From Polyangiaceae bacterium (GTDB lineage: Bacteria; Myxococcota_A; Polyangia; Polyangiales; Polyangiaceae): a stretch of 60,435 bases of DNA. The stretch is taken from contig WQYX01000018.1 in NCBI GenBank assembly GCA_009781005.1, forward strand, positions 1-60,435. Direction: 5' to 3'. Made by a program: the position numbers and the translations under genes. The notes under the pieces were generated by a model, which worked only from the letters and a program-made list of their open reading frames with translations, had not been told where the DNA came from and ran no database searches. Shown here piece after piece: positions 28,009 to 40,987 of this stretch (the first letter of the stretch is position 1; the number at the start of each line of letters is the position of its first letter).

Positions 28009-28649
28009 CCCTCATCGAGATCAGTGACGAGGCACGGTTCGTCGAGCTGCACCCACTCGGCGCCTTCGCGGCCAAGGAGACCGAGGAGCTCCTCGTAAAC
28101 CGGAAGCAGGCGGTCGAGGAGCGGGATTGGGGAAGCGCGGTGCATCTTCCCGAGGAGCAGGAACGAGACCGGGCCGAGCAAGACAGGTCGCGTTCGAACG
28201 CCAATCGCACGGGCCTCGCGTACCTCCGAGATCGGCTTGTCCGACGCTCGAGAGAAGAACATCCCGGGGAAGAGCTCGGGGACGATGTAGTGGTAGTTCG
28301 TGTCGAACCACTTCGTCATCTCCATTGCCGGTACATCGACGCCGTCCGCTTGGAGGCCTCGAGCCATTGCGAAGTACGTGCGATGCGGATCCGATGCGAG
28401 CGACGTGTACCGAGGTGGAATGGATCCCACGAGCTGAATGGTGTCGAGGACACGGTCGTACAGCGAAAAATCGTTGCTCGGGACGTGCGCGATCCCTCTG
28501 TCGTGCTGCAAACGCCAATGCTCGGCGCGGAGACTCTTCGCGGTCTCGAGGAGCGAGTCGCTCTTCCCGCTCCAATGGGATTCGAGTGCGCGCTTCAGTT
28601 CGCGGTTCTTTCCAATGCGTGGAAAACCAAGGTTCGTCGCGATCGTCAT
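28005..28649 (-). CDS. metE: Methionine synthase (cobalamin-independent), N-terminal fragment
   Basis: 214 residues corresponding to the start of Met[20 protein letters not shown], then [30 protein letters not shown] and [13 protein letters not shown]. After this the normal protein would continue for some 500 more residues, but the frame stops and the C-terminal piece begins at once. The ATG at 28649 has a clear ribosome site (GAGGAGA, five bases ahead). The gene lies behind a cobalamin riboswitch, as metE often does, so intact MetE would be made only when vitamin B12 is scarce. The fragment retains folate-binding N-domain elements but no zinc site. Confidence 0.85.
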   Translation of the reverse strand: MTIATNLGFPRIGKNRELKRALESHWSGKSDSLLETAKSLRAEHWRLQHDRGIAHVPSNDFSLYDRVLDTIQLVGSIPPRYTSLASDPHRTYFAMARGLQADGVDVPAMEMTKWFDTNYHYIVPELFPGMFFSRASDKPISEVREARAIGVRTRPVLLGPVSFLLLGKMHRASPIPLLDRLLPVYEELLGLLGREGAEWVQLDEPCLVTDLDEG

Positions 28650-28756
28650 GGTCGTCTCCTCAAGCCGGACAGACGCGCACAAAAAGAGGGCGTGCTGTCT
28701 CGGACCTACCCGCCTCCCGCGAGGCTCCCAGGTTGAACCGACGTCGGTAATCGACG

Positions 28757-28955
28757 TCGGATGCGGGCAGGTTTTCGGACTCCGAGCACGCCCGGCTTGC
28801 CACCGGCTTCCTACTGTCCGTCGCTTCCCAGCCTCCACGGTGGAGGCCAGTGCTTGGTACGGAGGTCGTTCTCGTCACCGCTGCGGGGCAGCTCCGGATT
28901 CTCACCGGATTCCCTATTAAGCTCCGGGACGAGCCCGGAGCACCAGCACGGGCGC
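28757..28955 (-). ncRNA. Cobalamin riboswitch in the metE leader
   Basis: Read on the minus strand, the aptamer core shows GGTGCTCC, AGGGAATCCGGTG, GAATCCGGAGCTGCCCCGC, AGCGGTGACGAGAACGA and TACCAAGCACTGG. CTGGGAAG, GACAGTAGGA and the closing AAACCTGCCC follow, which is the order of the B12-box riboswitch. The aptamer ends about 110 bases before the metE start. A perfect stem (CCGACGTCG) at 28738-28760 follows it directly and may belong to the expression platform. The 5' end sits only a few bases after the meaB stop, so its promoter lies inside meaB or it is transcribed with the upstream genes. Confidence 0.93.
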
Positions 28956-28959
28956 CCCT

Positions 28960-29964
28960 TTACTCCGCGCGGTGATTCGTCGTCAAGAACGCAGCGAAGA
29001 GTTCGTCGGTCGCCGTTGGTGGCGTCATCCGACCGGCGAGGACGTCGCTCTCGATCGAAGCAAGCCTGCGCATCACCTCGGGATGCGTGCGAAACGTTCG
29101 GTCGAGACGCTCGCCGATGAGCGACCACATCCACGCGCGCTGCTGCTCGGCGCGCATGGCCGAAAGCTCGCCCGACGCCGTGAGTGTCTTGCGATGTTCC
29201 TCGATGAGGTCCCAGAGATCGTCGAGTCCGTCGCCCGTAAGCCCGGAGATCGCGACGGCGCGCGTTGGCCAACTCGGTCTTCGACGCGGCAGGTACCGAA
29301 GCGCAGCGCGGAGATCGGCGAGCGCCGTTCGGGCACGCGGAACCGCGTCGCCATCGCATTTGTTGACGCCAATCGCATCCGCGATCTCGAGGATGCCCTT
29401 CTTGATCCCTTGAAGCTCGTCACCAGCTCCTGGGAGCGCGAGCACCAAGAAGAAGTCCACCATCTCGCTCACGGCAGTCTCCCCCTGACCGACCCCGACG
29501 GTCTCGACGAGGATGACGTCGAACCCCGCAGCTTCGCAGAGGAGCATCGTCTCGCGCGTGCGCCGGGCAATGCCTCCGGGGGTGAGACCGCTCGGCGACG
29601 GACGAATGAAGGCGTTCGGTTCGACGGCGAGACGGCTCATTCGCGTCTTGTCGCCCAAGATCGATCCCCCGGAGACAGTGCTCGACGGATCGATCGCGAG
29701 TACGGCAACCTTCTTCCCACGCGCGAGCAAGCGCATGCCGAACTCGTCGACGAAAGTGCTCTTGCCAGCGCCCGGAACACCCGTCACGCCGACGCGCCGA
29801 GCATCCCCCGTCTTTGGAAGCAGACGCGTGAGGAGCGCTTGGGCGAGTGCCGCATCGGTGTCACTTCGGCTCTCGATCAGCGTGATGGCCTGCGCGACAA
29901 CGGCGCGATCGCAGGCAAGAACCCCTCGCTCGTAGTCGTCGAGCGACAACCGCCGAAGCTTCAT
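28960..29964 (-). CDS. meaB: Methylmalonyl-CoA mutase-associated GTPase MeaB
   Basis: 334 residues. A G3E-type GTPase that guards and reloads the adenosylcobalamin mutase. P-loop GVPGAGKST is followed by AVLAIDPSSTVSGGSILGDKTRM, the metal/switch segment typical of MeaB/ArgK, then FIRPSPSG, ETVGVGQ, VLALPGAGDELQGIKKGI and VNKCDGD (NKxD). The C-terminus carries the dimerisation helices. It lies eight bases after mutB on the same strand, as is common. The frame is open far upstream, but ATG 29964 matches the family start and follows the mutB end. Confidence 0.95.
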   Translation of the reverse strand: MKLRRLSLDDYERGVLACDRAVVAQAITLIESRSDTDAALAQALLTRLLPKTGDARRVGVTGVPGAGKSTFVDEFGMRLLARGKKVAVLAIDPSSTVSGGSILGDKTRMSRLAVEPNAFIRPSPSGLTPGGIARRTRETMLLCEAAGFDVILVETVGVGQGETAVSEMVDFFLVLALPGAGDELQGIKKGILEIADAIGVNKCDGDAVPRARTALADLRAALRYLPRRRPSWPTRAVAISGLTGDGLDDLWDLIEEHRKTLTASGELSAMRAEQQRAWMWSLIGERLDRTFRTHPEVMRRLASIESDVLAGRMTPPTATDELFAAFLTTNHRAE

Positions 29965-29972
29965 CTGTCTTC

Positions 29973-32140
<2,168 letters not shown>

Positions 32141-32144
<4 letters not shown>

Positions 32145-33892
32145 CGGGCGGCCTCGTTTGGAGTTGTGACGGTGAAGCGGTCGAGGATCTCTGCGAGCGT
32201 CGCAACGACGTCGCAACCAACGAAGAGAAAGCCGTCGACACCGGCCTTACGAAGCTCGGCTTCCAACGCACCGGGGCGGCCGGCGAGCAGCACGCACGAA
32301 ACCCCGCGCGCCTTGAGCTCGGACGCACGCGCAGAAGCTTCCTCGGCGTAACGTTCGTCCGTCCCACAAAGGCAGACCACCGTGGCCGGCTCCACGGCAG
32401 ACACCTCGCGGCTCTTGATCCCTCCGGCGGCAAAGAAGTTCGCAGCAAATCCTGCACGGGCCCGTGACGATGCGAACGCGCCGAGCGTAAGAAGGAGGAT
32501 TTCGGGTTTCACCGAATCGGCGCGAGTGCGAAGCGCCTCGAAGAGCGAAGCGTCCCGATGCACGGGCAGAGCACCCTTTTCCGGTGTTTCTTCGGTCGCG
32601 GGCGGGACCGCATAAGGCAGCTTCTCTTCGAGGAACGCGAACTCCGACACGCCGAGGATCGGCAGTTTTCGCTTTGCGATTCGTTCGAGACGCTCGTGCC
32701 AAGAGGCCTCGAGCCGCCGCGCGATCTCGCCGCTCTCGAGCAGCTTTGCGACGCCGCCGCTCCGAGACAGATCCTGGAACCTTGCCCATGCCTGCCGAGC
32801 GAGCCTATCGGTGAGCGTGTCGAAGTAGTACGAGCCGCCAGCCGGATCGCTGACCTTTCCGAGTGCGCTCTCCTCCCGCAACACGAGCCCCGTGTTGCGT
32901 GCCACGCGCTGGCCAAACGCGGACTGGAAAGCTTCGTCAAAGGCGTTTGGCGTCACGAGATCGGCGCCGCCCGTCACCGCTGCGAACACCTGCGTCGTGA
33001 CGCGAAGCATGTTCACCCACGGATCGCGCACGGTCAGCGTCTGCGCCGAACACACGGCGTGCACGAGGACTTCGCTTCCGCCGCTCGCGACGAGCATCTT
33101 GGTGAAGCACACGCGGAGCGCGCGGAGCTTGCACATCTGGACGAACGTGTCCCTACCTACGGAAATTCGCAGGGCGATCGCGGCGGATGCTTCGTCGGGT
33201 GTGAGACCCGCTTCGAGGAGCGCCTCGAGGTACGAGGCCCCGGTCGAGAGCGCGATCGCGATCTCGTCGGCCGCGTCGGCGCCCGCGTCGTGATACGGCT
33301 CGGTGGAGACACACGCGATGGGCACTTGGTGGCCGCCATCGCGCATGGCGACCGCAAGCTGACCGAGCGCGCCAAGATCTTTTTGGAGCGTCGTGAACGG
33401 TGCATGACCGCAAGCACGCCACGCGATGGGATCGACCGCGAGGATCACCCGGGGCGTGATGGCGGTGACGATCTCCGGACGCGGCACCTCGCGTGCTTCG
33501 AGCACGAAGGTCGCTTGCGCGAGCTCTTCACGCGCGATCTCGCTGTGGAGGTCGAGTGGCAGCCACAGCGCGTCGGCACCGTCCGTTACATCGGCCACGA
33601 GCTCCGAGACGGCCGCATCTGTATCGTGACGCATGCAGATCCGGAACGGCTCGCTCCGTACGAGCCGCGCCGACGCATCGACGGGAGGTGCCGCAGCGTA
33701 AAGCGGCTCAATCGGTATGCCGGCAAGGACTTCGTGGACGAGCGCCTTGTCGAACGGTTTGCCGGCGAGATCCTTTTCGACGAGCGCGCGCCACTTCGCA
33801 AACGTCACTTCCGGGAAAGATGATTGCACGACGGTGTCAATTGCTCTTCCTACCGATGACTTCGGCGGACCGACTGTAGATCGCTTCTGCAA
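32141..33892 (-). CDS. mutA: Methylmalonyl-CoA mutase, small subunit
   Basis: 583 residues, homologous to the large subunit but without the cobalamin-binding His motif. It has the family start [35 protein letters not shown], the barrel segment [24 protein letters not shown] and a C-terminal domain lacking DxHxxG ([14 protein letters not shown] region). Start choice is uncertain. TTG 33892 has GAGG seven bases ahead; GTG 33829 would remove 21 residues that the family does not need. It begins only 22 bases after nrdB, so co-transcription with nrdAB is likely, which would place a B12-using enzyme behind a B12 riboswitch. Confidence 0.92.
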
Positions 33893-33914
33893 ACAAGTCC
33901 TCGATCAAGGAAGG

Positions 33915-34937
33915 TCAGAAAGCCACATCGAGCGAAACCTCTCCCGTTACGCCAACCTGGTAGGCCGATACACGGCGTTCGAAGAAGTTCGCGAGCTCCT
34001 GGACATCCTGGAGATCCATGAACGGCAATGGGTTTTTCGAGCCGTAACGCTTTGCCATGCCAAGGGTCGTGAACCGTTGGTCAGCAGCGAACTCAAGATA
34101 TTGCCGAACGTCACGAACCGAGAGCCCCGCGATCCCGCCACCAAGGAGATCCTCGGCGAACGCCGCCTCGCATTCGATCGCTTCTTCGATCATCTGCCGC
34201 ACGTCCTGCTCGAAGGCTGCATCGAACAGATCCGGCTCTTCGCGCCGTACCGTGGCCACGACTTCGAACGCATACGCCATGTGCGCGCTCTCGTCGCGAA
34301 ACACCCAGTTCGTCCCGTCGGCGAGCCCGTGCAAGAGACCGCGCGACCGGAGAAAGTAGACGTAAGCGAATGCCGCAAAGAAAAAGAGCCCTTCGATGCA
34401 CGCTGCGAAGCAGATGACGTTAAGCAGATACTTCCGACACTTCTCACGTGTATCGAGCGCGTCGACCTCGTGGATCGAATCGATCCATCGAAAGCAAAAC
34501 TCCGCTTTCGTCCTTATCGAAGGGATGTTCTCGACCGCCGCGAAGGCGCGGAAACGCTCGTCCGGCTCGGGAATGTAGGTATCGAGCAGCGTCAGATAGA
34601 ACTGGACGTGGAGCGCCTCCTCGTAGAGCTGGCGCGAGAGGTACATCCGCGCTTCAGGAGCATTCACGTGCTTGTAGAGATTCAAGACGAGATTGTTCGA
34701 GACGATCGAGTCGCCGGTCGCAAAGAACGCAACGAGACGTTGCACGAGGTGACGCTCGGCAGGACTCATCTTGTCTCGCAGATCGCTGACGTCCGTGGAG
34801 AAGTCGACCTCCTCCACTGTCCACGTGTTCTTGATGGCGGCGCGATACATCTCGTAGAACTGCGGATACGCCATTGGGCGGAGCGTCAGGCACATTCCGG
34901 GATCGAGCAGGCGCACGGGACGGGTGACGGCGCTCAT
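33915..34937 (-). CDS. nrdB: Class I ribonucleotide reductase, beta subunit
   Basis: 340 residues. The radical-generating di-metal subunit for deoxyribonucleotide synthesis. The metal ligands can be placed: Asp in GDSIVSNN, Glu and His in EEALHVQFY, Glu in CIEGLFFF, and Glu and His in RDESAHMAY. The tyrosine four residues after the His (HVQFY) is in the radical Tyr position, so this looks like a Tyr-radical enzyme rather than a Phe-type class Ic. ATG 34937 overlaps the nrdA stop. The tail (VTGEVSLDVAF) is the expected peptide docking to NrdA. Confidence 0.93.
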   Translation of the reverse strand: MSAVTRPVRLLDPGMCLTLRPMAYPQFYEMYRAAIKNTWTVEEVDFSTDVSDLRDKMSPAERHLVQRLVAFFATGDSIVSNNLVLNLYKHVNAPEARMYLSRQLYEEALHVQFYLTLLDTYIPEPDERFRAFAAVENIPSIRTKAEFCFRWIDSIHEVDALDTREKCRKYLLNVICFAACIEGLFFFAAFAYVYFLRSRGLLHGLADGTNWVFRDESAHMAYAFEVVATVRREEPDLFDAAFEQDVRQMIEEAIECEAAFAEDLLGGGIAGLSVRDVRQYLEFAADQRFTTLGMAKRYGSKNPLPFMDLQDVQELANFFERRVSAYQVGVTGEVSLDVAF

Positions 34938-37441
34938 TGGCACGCCTCGCAGCTCTCAGGATTCTCGAGGGAGCAGGCAACGGTCACCGCGTCGGCTGTC
35001 GCCGGCGGAGGCGGAGTCCATCCGGGTGTCGCGCGCGGATCACCCCCGCTCTGCGCGCTCGGCGTTGGTGGCGTCTCGATGGTGGCCTTCGCGATCCGCG
35101 TCGCCGGACGCGAGCGCAGGTAGTACGTCGTCTTGAGCCCCTTCTTCCACGCGTAGAAGTACATGCTCGAGAGTTGCCCAATGTTCGGATTCTCGATGAA
35201 GAGGTTCAGCGACTGACCCTGATCGATGAACGCACCGCGATCAGCGGCCATGTCGATGAGCGAGCGCATCGGGATCTCCCATGCGGTGCGGTACACGGCG
35301 CGGAGGTTGGGCTGGAGGTCGTCGAGCGACTGCACCGAGCCTTCGGCGAGCTTCAGACGAACGCGCGTCGCCTCATTCCAGAGGCCAAGTGCTTTGAGCT
35401 CGCTGACGAGATAGCGATTGACCTGCAGGAAGTCACCGGAGAGCGTCTCGCGCTTGAAGAGATTCGAGATCTGCGGCTCGATGCATTCGTAACAACCGGC
35501 GATCGACGCGATGGTTGCCGTTGGCGCGATCGCGACGATGAGCGAGTTGCGAAGACCGTGCTCGCGGATCCTCGCGCGAAGTGCTTCCCAGCGCGCAGTA
35601 TCCTTGGGCACGACGTTCCACGCATCGAACTGGAGTTCACCCTTCGCCGTGCGTGTCTCTGCGAACGCCGGATGCGCTCCCTTTTGCATCGCAAGATCGA
35701 CCGAGGCCGAGAGAGCATGAAAGTAGATCTCCTCCGAGATCCGTCGCGAAAGATCGCGGGCTTCAGGTGCGTCGAACGCAAGGCGCATCTGGAAGAAGAG
35801 ATCCTGAAGCCCCATGAGCCCGAGGCCGACGGGGCGCCACTTGGCGTTCGACACGCGCGCACTATCGATGGCGTAGTAGTTGTGATCGATCACCTGATCG
35901 AGCTGACGAACGGCGACGTGCACCGTGCGGGCAAGGCGCGCCCAATCGAAAGTAACGTTGCCGTTGTCATCCTTGATGACGTGGCGCGCGAGGTTGATGG
36001 ATCCAAGGTTACATACCGCCGTCTCGCCGCTCGACGTGATCTCCAAGATCTCCGTGCAGAGATTCGATAGATGCACGACCCTCCCGGGGAGCGCGGTCTG
36101 GTTGCATCCCTTGTTCGATTTGTCCTTGAACGTCATCCAGCCGTTGCCGGTCTGAGCAAGCGTCCGCATCATCCGCGCGTACAAATCGCGCGCCTTGACC
36201 TTTTTCTTCGCGAGCCCGCGGTCTTCCGCATCGACGTACGCCTGTTCGAATGCCTCGCCGAACAGATCGGGGAGATCGGGGACGTCCTTCGGATCGAAGA
36301 GGCTCCACTCTCCGTCGAGCTCCACGCGACGCATGAACAAGTCGCTCACCCAGTTGGCGAGATTCAGGTTGTGCGTGCGGCTCGCTTCGTCTCCCGTGTT
36401 GTCGCGCAACTCGAGGAACTCCTCGATGTCGGCGTGCCACGACTCGAGATACACACAGCACGCGCCTTTACGCTTGCCGCCTTGATTCACCGCTGCAACG
36501 GACGCGTCGAGCGTCTTGAGCCACGGCACGATCCCGTTCGAGTGACCGTTCGTGCTCTCGATGAGCGAGCCGCGTGAGCGCACGCGGTGGTACGCAAGTC
36601 CAATGCCGCCAGAGAACTTCGAGAGGAGCGCGACATCCGCATACCGCTTGTAGATCGTCTCGAGATGATCGTCGGGCGAGTCGAGAAGGAAGCAACTCGA
36701 AAGTTGCTCGTGCCGTGTTCCCGCGTTGAAGAGCGTCGGCGAGCTAGGCAGATATGCGAGCGTCGAGAACTGTTCGTACAACTCCAGCGCCTCGGAGACA
36801 GTCTCTGAAAGCGCGCACGCGATCCGGAGGAAAAACTGCTGCGGCGTCTCGATCACGAGGCGCGACGTGGGGTGCTTGAGGAGGTAGCGATCGTAAACGG
36901 TGCGCAAACCGAAGTACTCGAACTCGTCATCGCGCTTCGGCTGGATGGCGTCATTCAGCTTGCGCGCATTCGCCGTCACGAAGTCGAAGAGGCGCTGGTT
37001 GATGAGGCCAACGCGATGTCCGAAAAGGGCCGACTGCGAGAACGACTGGATCTCTTGCCCGCAAACTTCTTTCTCGATGTACGCGGCGAGCAGCCGCCCC
37101 GCGAGCTTCGCGTATTGCGGCTCTTCGACGATGTATGACGCCGCCGTCTGGATGGAGAGACGATCGAGCTCGCTCGTCGTCGCACCGTCGTACAGGCCGC
37201 TGATCGTCTTCGTCGCGATGCGCATCGGATCGACGTCGGCGAGGCCGATCGCGCATCGACCGACCGCGCGCACGATCTTGTTCAGATCGACCGGCTCGGT
37301 TCGACCGCTTCGCTTCGTCACGCGCATCGAGGTCTGTGGGAGCGAGTCCGGATCGCTATCCGGCGGGGAGCTCGGTTTCGACGGTTGCGCGGTGGCTCGC
37401 AACGACGGCGTGCCGTTGCTCTTGATGATTTCGGTGTTCAT
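34934..37441 (-). CDS. nrdA: Class I ribonucleotide reductase, alpha subunit
   Basis: 835 residues, the catalytic subunit reducing ribonucleoside diphosphates. An N-terminal ATP-cone (about residues 35-130, MRVTKRSGRTEPVDLNKIVRA) gives allosteric control. Active-site residues appear in LSSCFLLD, SNLCTEI and ETAVCNLGSINL, and the radical-transfer Tyr pair is near the C-terminal KKGLKTTYYLRSRPA. The tail ends CEACQ, the mobile redox cysteines. ATG 37441 has GGAGA ahead. A cobalamin riboswitch lies about 250 bases upstream, consistent with use when the B12-dependent class II enzyme cannot work. Confidence 0.95.
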   Translation of the reverse strand: MNTEIIKSNGTPSLRATAQPSKPSSPPDSDPDSLPQTSMRVTKRSGRTEPVDLNKIVRAVGRCAIGLADVDPMRIATKTISGLYDGATTSELDRLSIQTAASYIVEEPQYAKLAGRLLAAYIEKEVCGQEIQSFSQSALFGHRVGLINQRLFDFVTANARKLNDAIQPKRDDEFEYFGLRTVYDRYLLKHPTSRLVIETPQQFFLRIACALSETVSEALELYEQFSTLAYLPSSPTLFNAGTRHEQLSSCFLLDSPDDHLETIYKRYADVALLSKFSGGIGLAYHRVRSRGSLIESTNGHSNGIVPWLKTLDASVAAVNQGGKRKGACCVYLESWHADIEEFLELRDNTGDEASRTHNLNLANWVSDLFMRRVELDGEWSLFDPKDVPDLPDLFGEAFEQAYVDAEDRGLAKKKVKARDLYARMMRTLAQTGNGWMTFKDKSNKGCNQTALPGRVVHLSNLCTEILEITSSGETAVCNLGSINLARHVIKDDNGNVTFDWARLARTVHVAVRQLDQVIDHNYYAIDSARVSNAKWRPVGLGLMGLQDLFFQMRLAFDAPEARDLSRRISEEIYFHALSASVDLAMQKGAHPAFAETRTAKGELQFDAWNVVPKDTARWEALRARIREHGLRNSLIVAIAPTATIASIAGCYECIEPQISNLFKRETLSGDFLQVNRYLVSELKALGLWNEATRVRLKLAEGSVQSLDDLQPNLRAVYRTAWEIPMRSLIDMAADRGAFIDQGQSLNLFIENPNIGQLSSMYFYAWKKGLKTTYYLRSRPATRIAKATIETPPTPSAQSGGDPRATPGWTPPPPATADAVTVACSLENPESCEACQ

Positions 37442-37627
37442 GGCGTCTCCTTCGGTCTTGCCGCGCGCAGCACCAGCCCGCGCGCGGACGTTTGCGTCGC
37501 CGCACTTCAACCGACCTCGTCCCCGCGAACGTTGCGCACCTCGCGATGGCAGAACGATCCGCACCCACGGGACCGAACAGATCCCCGCGGACACAGGTCC
37601 TCACCACCTTCCCACGAGGTGCTTCGC

Positions 37628-37649
37628 CACTTTCAAGTTATCGAAAGTG
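37628..37649 (-). promoter_or_regulatory. Hairpin in the nrdA leader downstream of the riboswitch
   Basis: A perfect seven-pair stem CACTTTC/GAAAGTG with an eight-base loop lies about 40 bases after the aptamer on the transcript and about 190 bases before nrdA. It may be part of the expression platform. No T-run follows, so its role is open. Confidence 0.3.
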
Positions 37650-37689
37650 ACGTAGGTCGGACCGCCGCGGGTTGTCTCTCCGCGATCGG

Positions 37690-37868
37690 GTGATGGCAGG
37701 TTTTCGGACTTCGAGCGCTTCCGGCTTACGCCGGTTTTCCTAGTGTCCGTCGCTTCCCAGCCTCCACGGCGGAGGCCAGTGCTTGGTACGGATTCGTTCT
37801 CGTCACCGCTGCGGGGCAGTCCCGGATTTTCACCGGGTTCCCTTGAACACACCTACCGCCTGTGACGG
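37690..37868 (-). ncRNA. Cobalamin riboswitch in the nrdA leader
   Basis: On the minus strand the core reads AAGGGAACCCGGTG, AAATCCGGGACTGCCCCGC, AGCGGTGACGAGAACGA and TACCAAGCACTGGCC. GGCTGGGAAG, GACACTAGGA and a closing AAACCTGCCA follow. It is very similar to the riboswitch before metE, including the P4-P6 region. It should lower expression of nrdAB (and probably the mut genes behind them) when adenosylcobalamin is plentiful. The 152 bases on its far side (37869-38020) lie between it and the end of the helicase gene and should hold its promoter; I see no convincing promoter or other feature there. Confidence 0.93.
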
Positions 37869-38020
37869 CTGGTCGGACATGCTCTAAACCTGAGCGAATG
37901 CTCAGGCACCAGTCACGAACCACTACATACAGGGTATCGTGCGTTCAGGTCAAACAAGATGTTGTGGATTGACAAAAGATACTTTTTGGGATACGGCACC
38001 CCTCCCCAAAGCACGTCTGG

Positions 38021-40972
38021 TCAATCCAGCAACGCGAGCAGTTCTTCTCTCGTGATGGCGCCGGCGTGGTTGGCCTCGCCGAGTGCGACATCGGCGAGAG
38101 CACGCTTCTTTGCCTGAAGCGCGAAGATGCGCTCCTCCACCGTGTCTTTGGCGACCATGCGATAGACCATGACCGGGCGGTCTTGACCGATGCGATGCGC
38201 GCGATCGGCCGCTTGGTCTTCAACGGCGGGGTTCCACCACGGATCGAGCAAGAAGACGTGGTCGGCGGCGGTGAGGTTCAGGCCGGTGCCGCCAGCTTTG
38301 AGCGATACGAGCATCACGGGCGGACCCGCGTCGTTTTGAAACTCTGCGACGACTGCGGCGCGATCGCGTGTCGATCCATCGAGGCGCGTGAAGCGAATGC
38401 CGCCTGCGTCGAGGTGCGGTTCGACGAGATTGAGCAGACTCGTCCACTGCGAGAACACGAGAGCCTTGTGACCTTCGGAGACCGCGTCCTCGAGTGCACC
38501 AAGAAGGCAATCGATCTTCGATGAACTTTTGACCTCGCCCTGACCGGGAACGAGCGCCGAGTGACATGCCGCTTGACGCAAACGAAGCAGGGCCTCGAGC
38601 GCAAGAAGCACGTTGCCTCCCTGACCGAGTTTGTGCGCGACGTCCTTCTTCGTGGCAACGCGCACGGCGTCGTAGATGCTGCGTTCGATCTCGTCGAGCT
38701 CGACGTGCAGCACGGCGTCCGTGCGCGGCGGCAGCTCCGGCAAAACTTCACGCTTCATGCGCCGGAGCAAAAACGGACGGATCTTGTTGCGGAGGCGCTT
38801 TGCAGCATCTGCGTTGCCGTTCGCGATGGGCAGTGCATACCGATCTTGGAAGTCGCTGCGTCCGCCAAGAAGCCCTGGATTGGCGAAATGCATGACGCTC
38901 CAGAGTTCATCGAGTCTGTTTTCGACGGGCGTTCCACTGAGCGCGAGTCGAAACGCGCCGCGAAGCTGGAACGCCGCACGCGCAGTCTGGCTCGTCTCGT
39001 TCTTGATGGCCTGCGCTTCGTCGAGAACGACGATGTCCCACGGTTCGCTCGCGAGGCGCGCCGTGTCGAGACGAAGCACCGCGTAGGTTGTCAGCGTCAC
39101 GTCGGCGGCAGCGTCGAGCTCGCGATGGGTGCCGTGGTAGATGCTGGTGCGAAGGCTCGGACGGAAGCGCGCGATCTCGTCCGCCCAGTTGTAAACTACA
39201 CTCTTTGGGCAAACGACGAGGACGCGGCCTCGAATCGCACAGATCGTTTGCAGCGTCTTTCCAAGCCCCATGTCGTCGGCGAGCACTCCGCCAAGATCGC
39301 CGTCGCGCAGAAACGACAACCAATCGACGCCGACCTGCTGATAGTGGCGAAGTGTGGCGTCGAGATCGCGCGGGAGGTTCGCCGCGGGGATGCCGGAGAA
39401 CCCCTCGAGCAGCGGCGCGAGCTTGGCGAGGGCGGGCGGCTTCGGCATGTCGAGCGCCTCGCAGAGCGCGCCGAGTTCAGGCAACGCGGAGGTTCTCAGC
39501 TTCTTGTCGTCGCTGCGCGCAGCGAGCAGATCTGCCACGCGATGCCCGTGCCGTGCGAGCCAATCCGCGGGTAACGGGGCCCAGCCGCCGCCGCTCAGCG
39601 GGACGAGATCGAGACCGTCGCGCCAGGCGCGCATGACGACCGCGGCGTCGGCGCGCTTGGGAAAGTGCTCGCCATCTCGCTCGAAAGACTCGCCGTCAAT
39701 CTCGAAGATCACGTCGAAGGTGTCGTTGTCCAAGACGACGTGCGCGGACAGAGGCTCGTGCTCGAACTCCGCGACGCTAGCGTCACCCGTGCGCTCTTGC
39801 CAAGCGCGAAGCTTCGCGGCAAACCGCATCGCTTCCTGTCCGTCGAAATCGATGCGCCGACCGGGCACGAGATTCAGCTCGTCGCGAAGACGCGCGAGCG
39901 CGGCGCGCTCCTCGTCGCGTTTGCGAACGGGCAAGATTTTTCCAAACGTCACCACCGTGTCGCCGTCGACGCGCGCGATGGGCGGATCTCCGTAGACCAG
40001 CGTGGGCAGTACCGAAAGCGTATGCCCCTGATGCGAGAGATCCATGGCGATGCGCGGCGCGACATCCTTCGACGCACGACGCAACCTTTTGGTTGCGATA
40101 ACGACGGTGAGCTTCTTTTCGAGCTCCGGCAACACCTTGGTCACGAGTTCGGTTTCTTGTTCCCGCGAGAAGAAGCGAGAGAGCGGCAGACGCTCGAGGA
40201 ACTCGCCGGTCGTATCCGTCTCGGCAAGCGGACGAAGCACCTCCCCGGCGCGGACGACACCCATCGCGTACACCTCGGTCACGATGGGATTTTGCTCCAT
40301 GCGCAGCGTGAAGCCTCCTGACGTGGCATCTTCCACGACCGCGCGAGGCAACACGGGATCGGCCGAGACACGGATGGGCGCGCCGTCGAGCATCACGTCG
40401 GCATTCGATTCGAGCGCGCGGAAGATGTCGCCGATGCGCCCGAGGGGCAATTGTTCGCGCGCAGCGGGGAGAATGCGATCGACGAGAAGATCTTCGTGCG
40501 AGGGGAGGAGACCTTGCGGTGCGCGCCCCTGTCCGAGCATGGACGTCAAGGCCCCTGCGAAGCGCTCTTGTCGCCCATCCGCGTGGACAACGACGCGCTG
40601 CAACGTGAGCTTGCGATCGTTCTTGCTGAATCGATAGGACAGGCGCGCGGGCTTCGAGTCTTCGTCGCTCGGAAGCTCACGGCTCTTGCCACCGTTCGTA
40701 CTTGCTGCACCCGCTTGCGACGCGGCGATCGCGGCGGCAACGACGTGCGGGCACGGATCGATTTTGCCGCCGCAATCGCACGACCATTCTTCGTCGCTCG
40801 TGTAGAGCGTGACCGTGGGTGCGATGGCCAAGCCGGACGCGCGCACGCGAAGCACCGTCTCACTGGCCGACGCCGACACGCGCGAGACCGCGTTTTCGCG
40901 AGCAAGCTTGACGCCCTGCGACCAGATCGCGGGCAGCGTGGCTTTGCGGAGCGCGTCGAGAAAACGTTGCAT
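38021..40972 (-). CDS. SNF2-family helicase with N-terminal SWIM zinc finger
   Basis: 983 residues. A SWIM zinc finger (CDCGG...DPCPH, about residues 70-80) precedes a long middle region. The ATPase core starts near residue 540: motif I DMGLGKT, motif II DEAQ, motif [11 protein letters not shown]. The helicase C-terminal lobe follows, with [20 protein letters not shown] and [12 protein letters not shown]. Such proteins translocate on double-stranded DNA and remodel protein-DNA complexes. The gene follows a toxin-antitoxin pair on the same strand after 15 bases. Similar helicases occur both as housekeeping and as defence genes. No nuclease or methylase is adjacent, so a defence role is not supported here. 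Confidence 0.93.
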   Translation of the reverse strand: MQRFLDALRKATLPAIWSQGVKLARENAVSRVSASASETVLRVRASGLAIAPTVTLYTSDEEWSCDCGGKIDPCPHVVAAAIAASQAGAASTNGGKSRELPSDEDSKPARLSYRFSKNDRKLTLQRVVVHADGRQERFAGALTSMLGQGRAPQGLLPSHEDLLVDRILPAAREQLPLGRIGDIFRALESNADVMLDGAPIRVSADPVLPRAVVEDATSGGFTLRMEQNPIVTEVYAMGVVRAGEVLRPLAETDTTGEFLERLPLSRFFSREQETELVTKVLPELEKKLTVVIATKRLRRASKDVAPRIAMDLSHQGHTLSVLPTLVYGDPPIARVDGDTVVTFGKILPVRKRDEERAALARLRDELNLVPGRRIDFDGQEAMRFAAKLRAWQERTGDASVAEFEHEPLSAHVVLDNDTFDVIFEIDGESFERDGEHFPKRADAAVVMRAWRDGLDLVPLSGGGWAPLPADWLARHGHRVADLLAARSDDKKLRTSALPELGALCEALDMPKPPALAKLAPLLEGFSGIPAANLPRDLDATLRHYQQVGVDWLSFLRDGDLGGVLADDMGLGKTLQTICAIRGRVLVVCPKSVVYNWADEIARFRPSLRTSIYHGTHRELDAAADVTLTTYAVLRLDTARLASEPWDIVVLDEAQAIKNETSQTARAAFQLRGAFRLALSGTPVENRLDELWSVMHFANPGLLGGRSDFQDRYALPIANGNADAAKRLRNKIRPFLLRRMKREVLPELPPRTDAVLHVELDEIERSIYDAVRVATKKDVAHKLGQGGNVLLALEALLRLRQAACHSALVPGQGEVKSSSKIDCLLGALEDAVSEGHKALVFSQWTSLLNLVEPHLDAGGIRFTRLDGSTRDRAAVVAEFQNDAGPPVMLVSLKAGGTGLNLTAADHVFLLDPWWNPAVEDQAADRAHRIGQDRPVMVYRMVAKDTVEERIFALQAKKRALADVALGEANHAGAITREELLALLD

Positions 40973-40987
40973 CGGATCTCCGCCGCT

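Noticed and set aside
37869..38020. NrdR boxes or a clear -35/-10 promoter upstream of the nrdA riboswitch
   Set aside because: Some A+T-rich words occur (for example TTGACC), but spacing and box quality were too weak to annotate.
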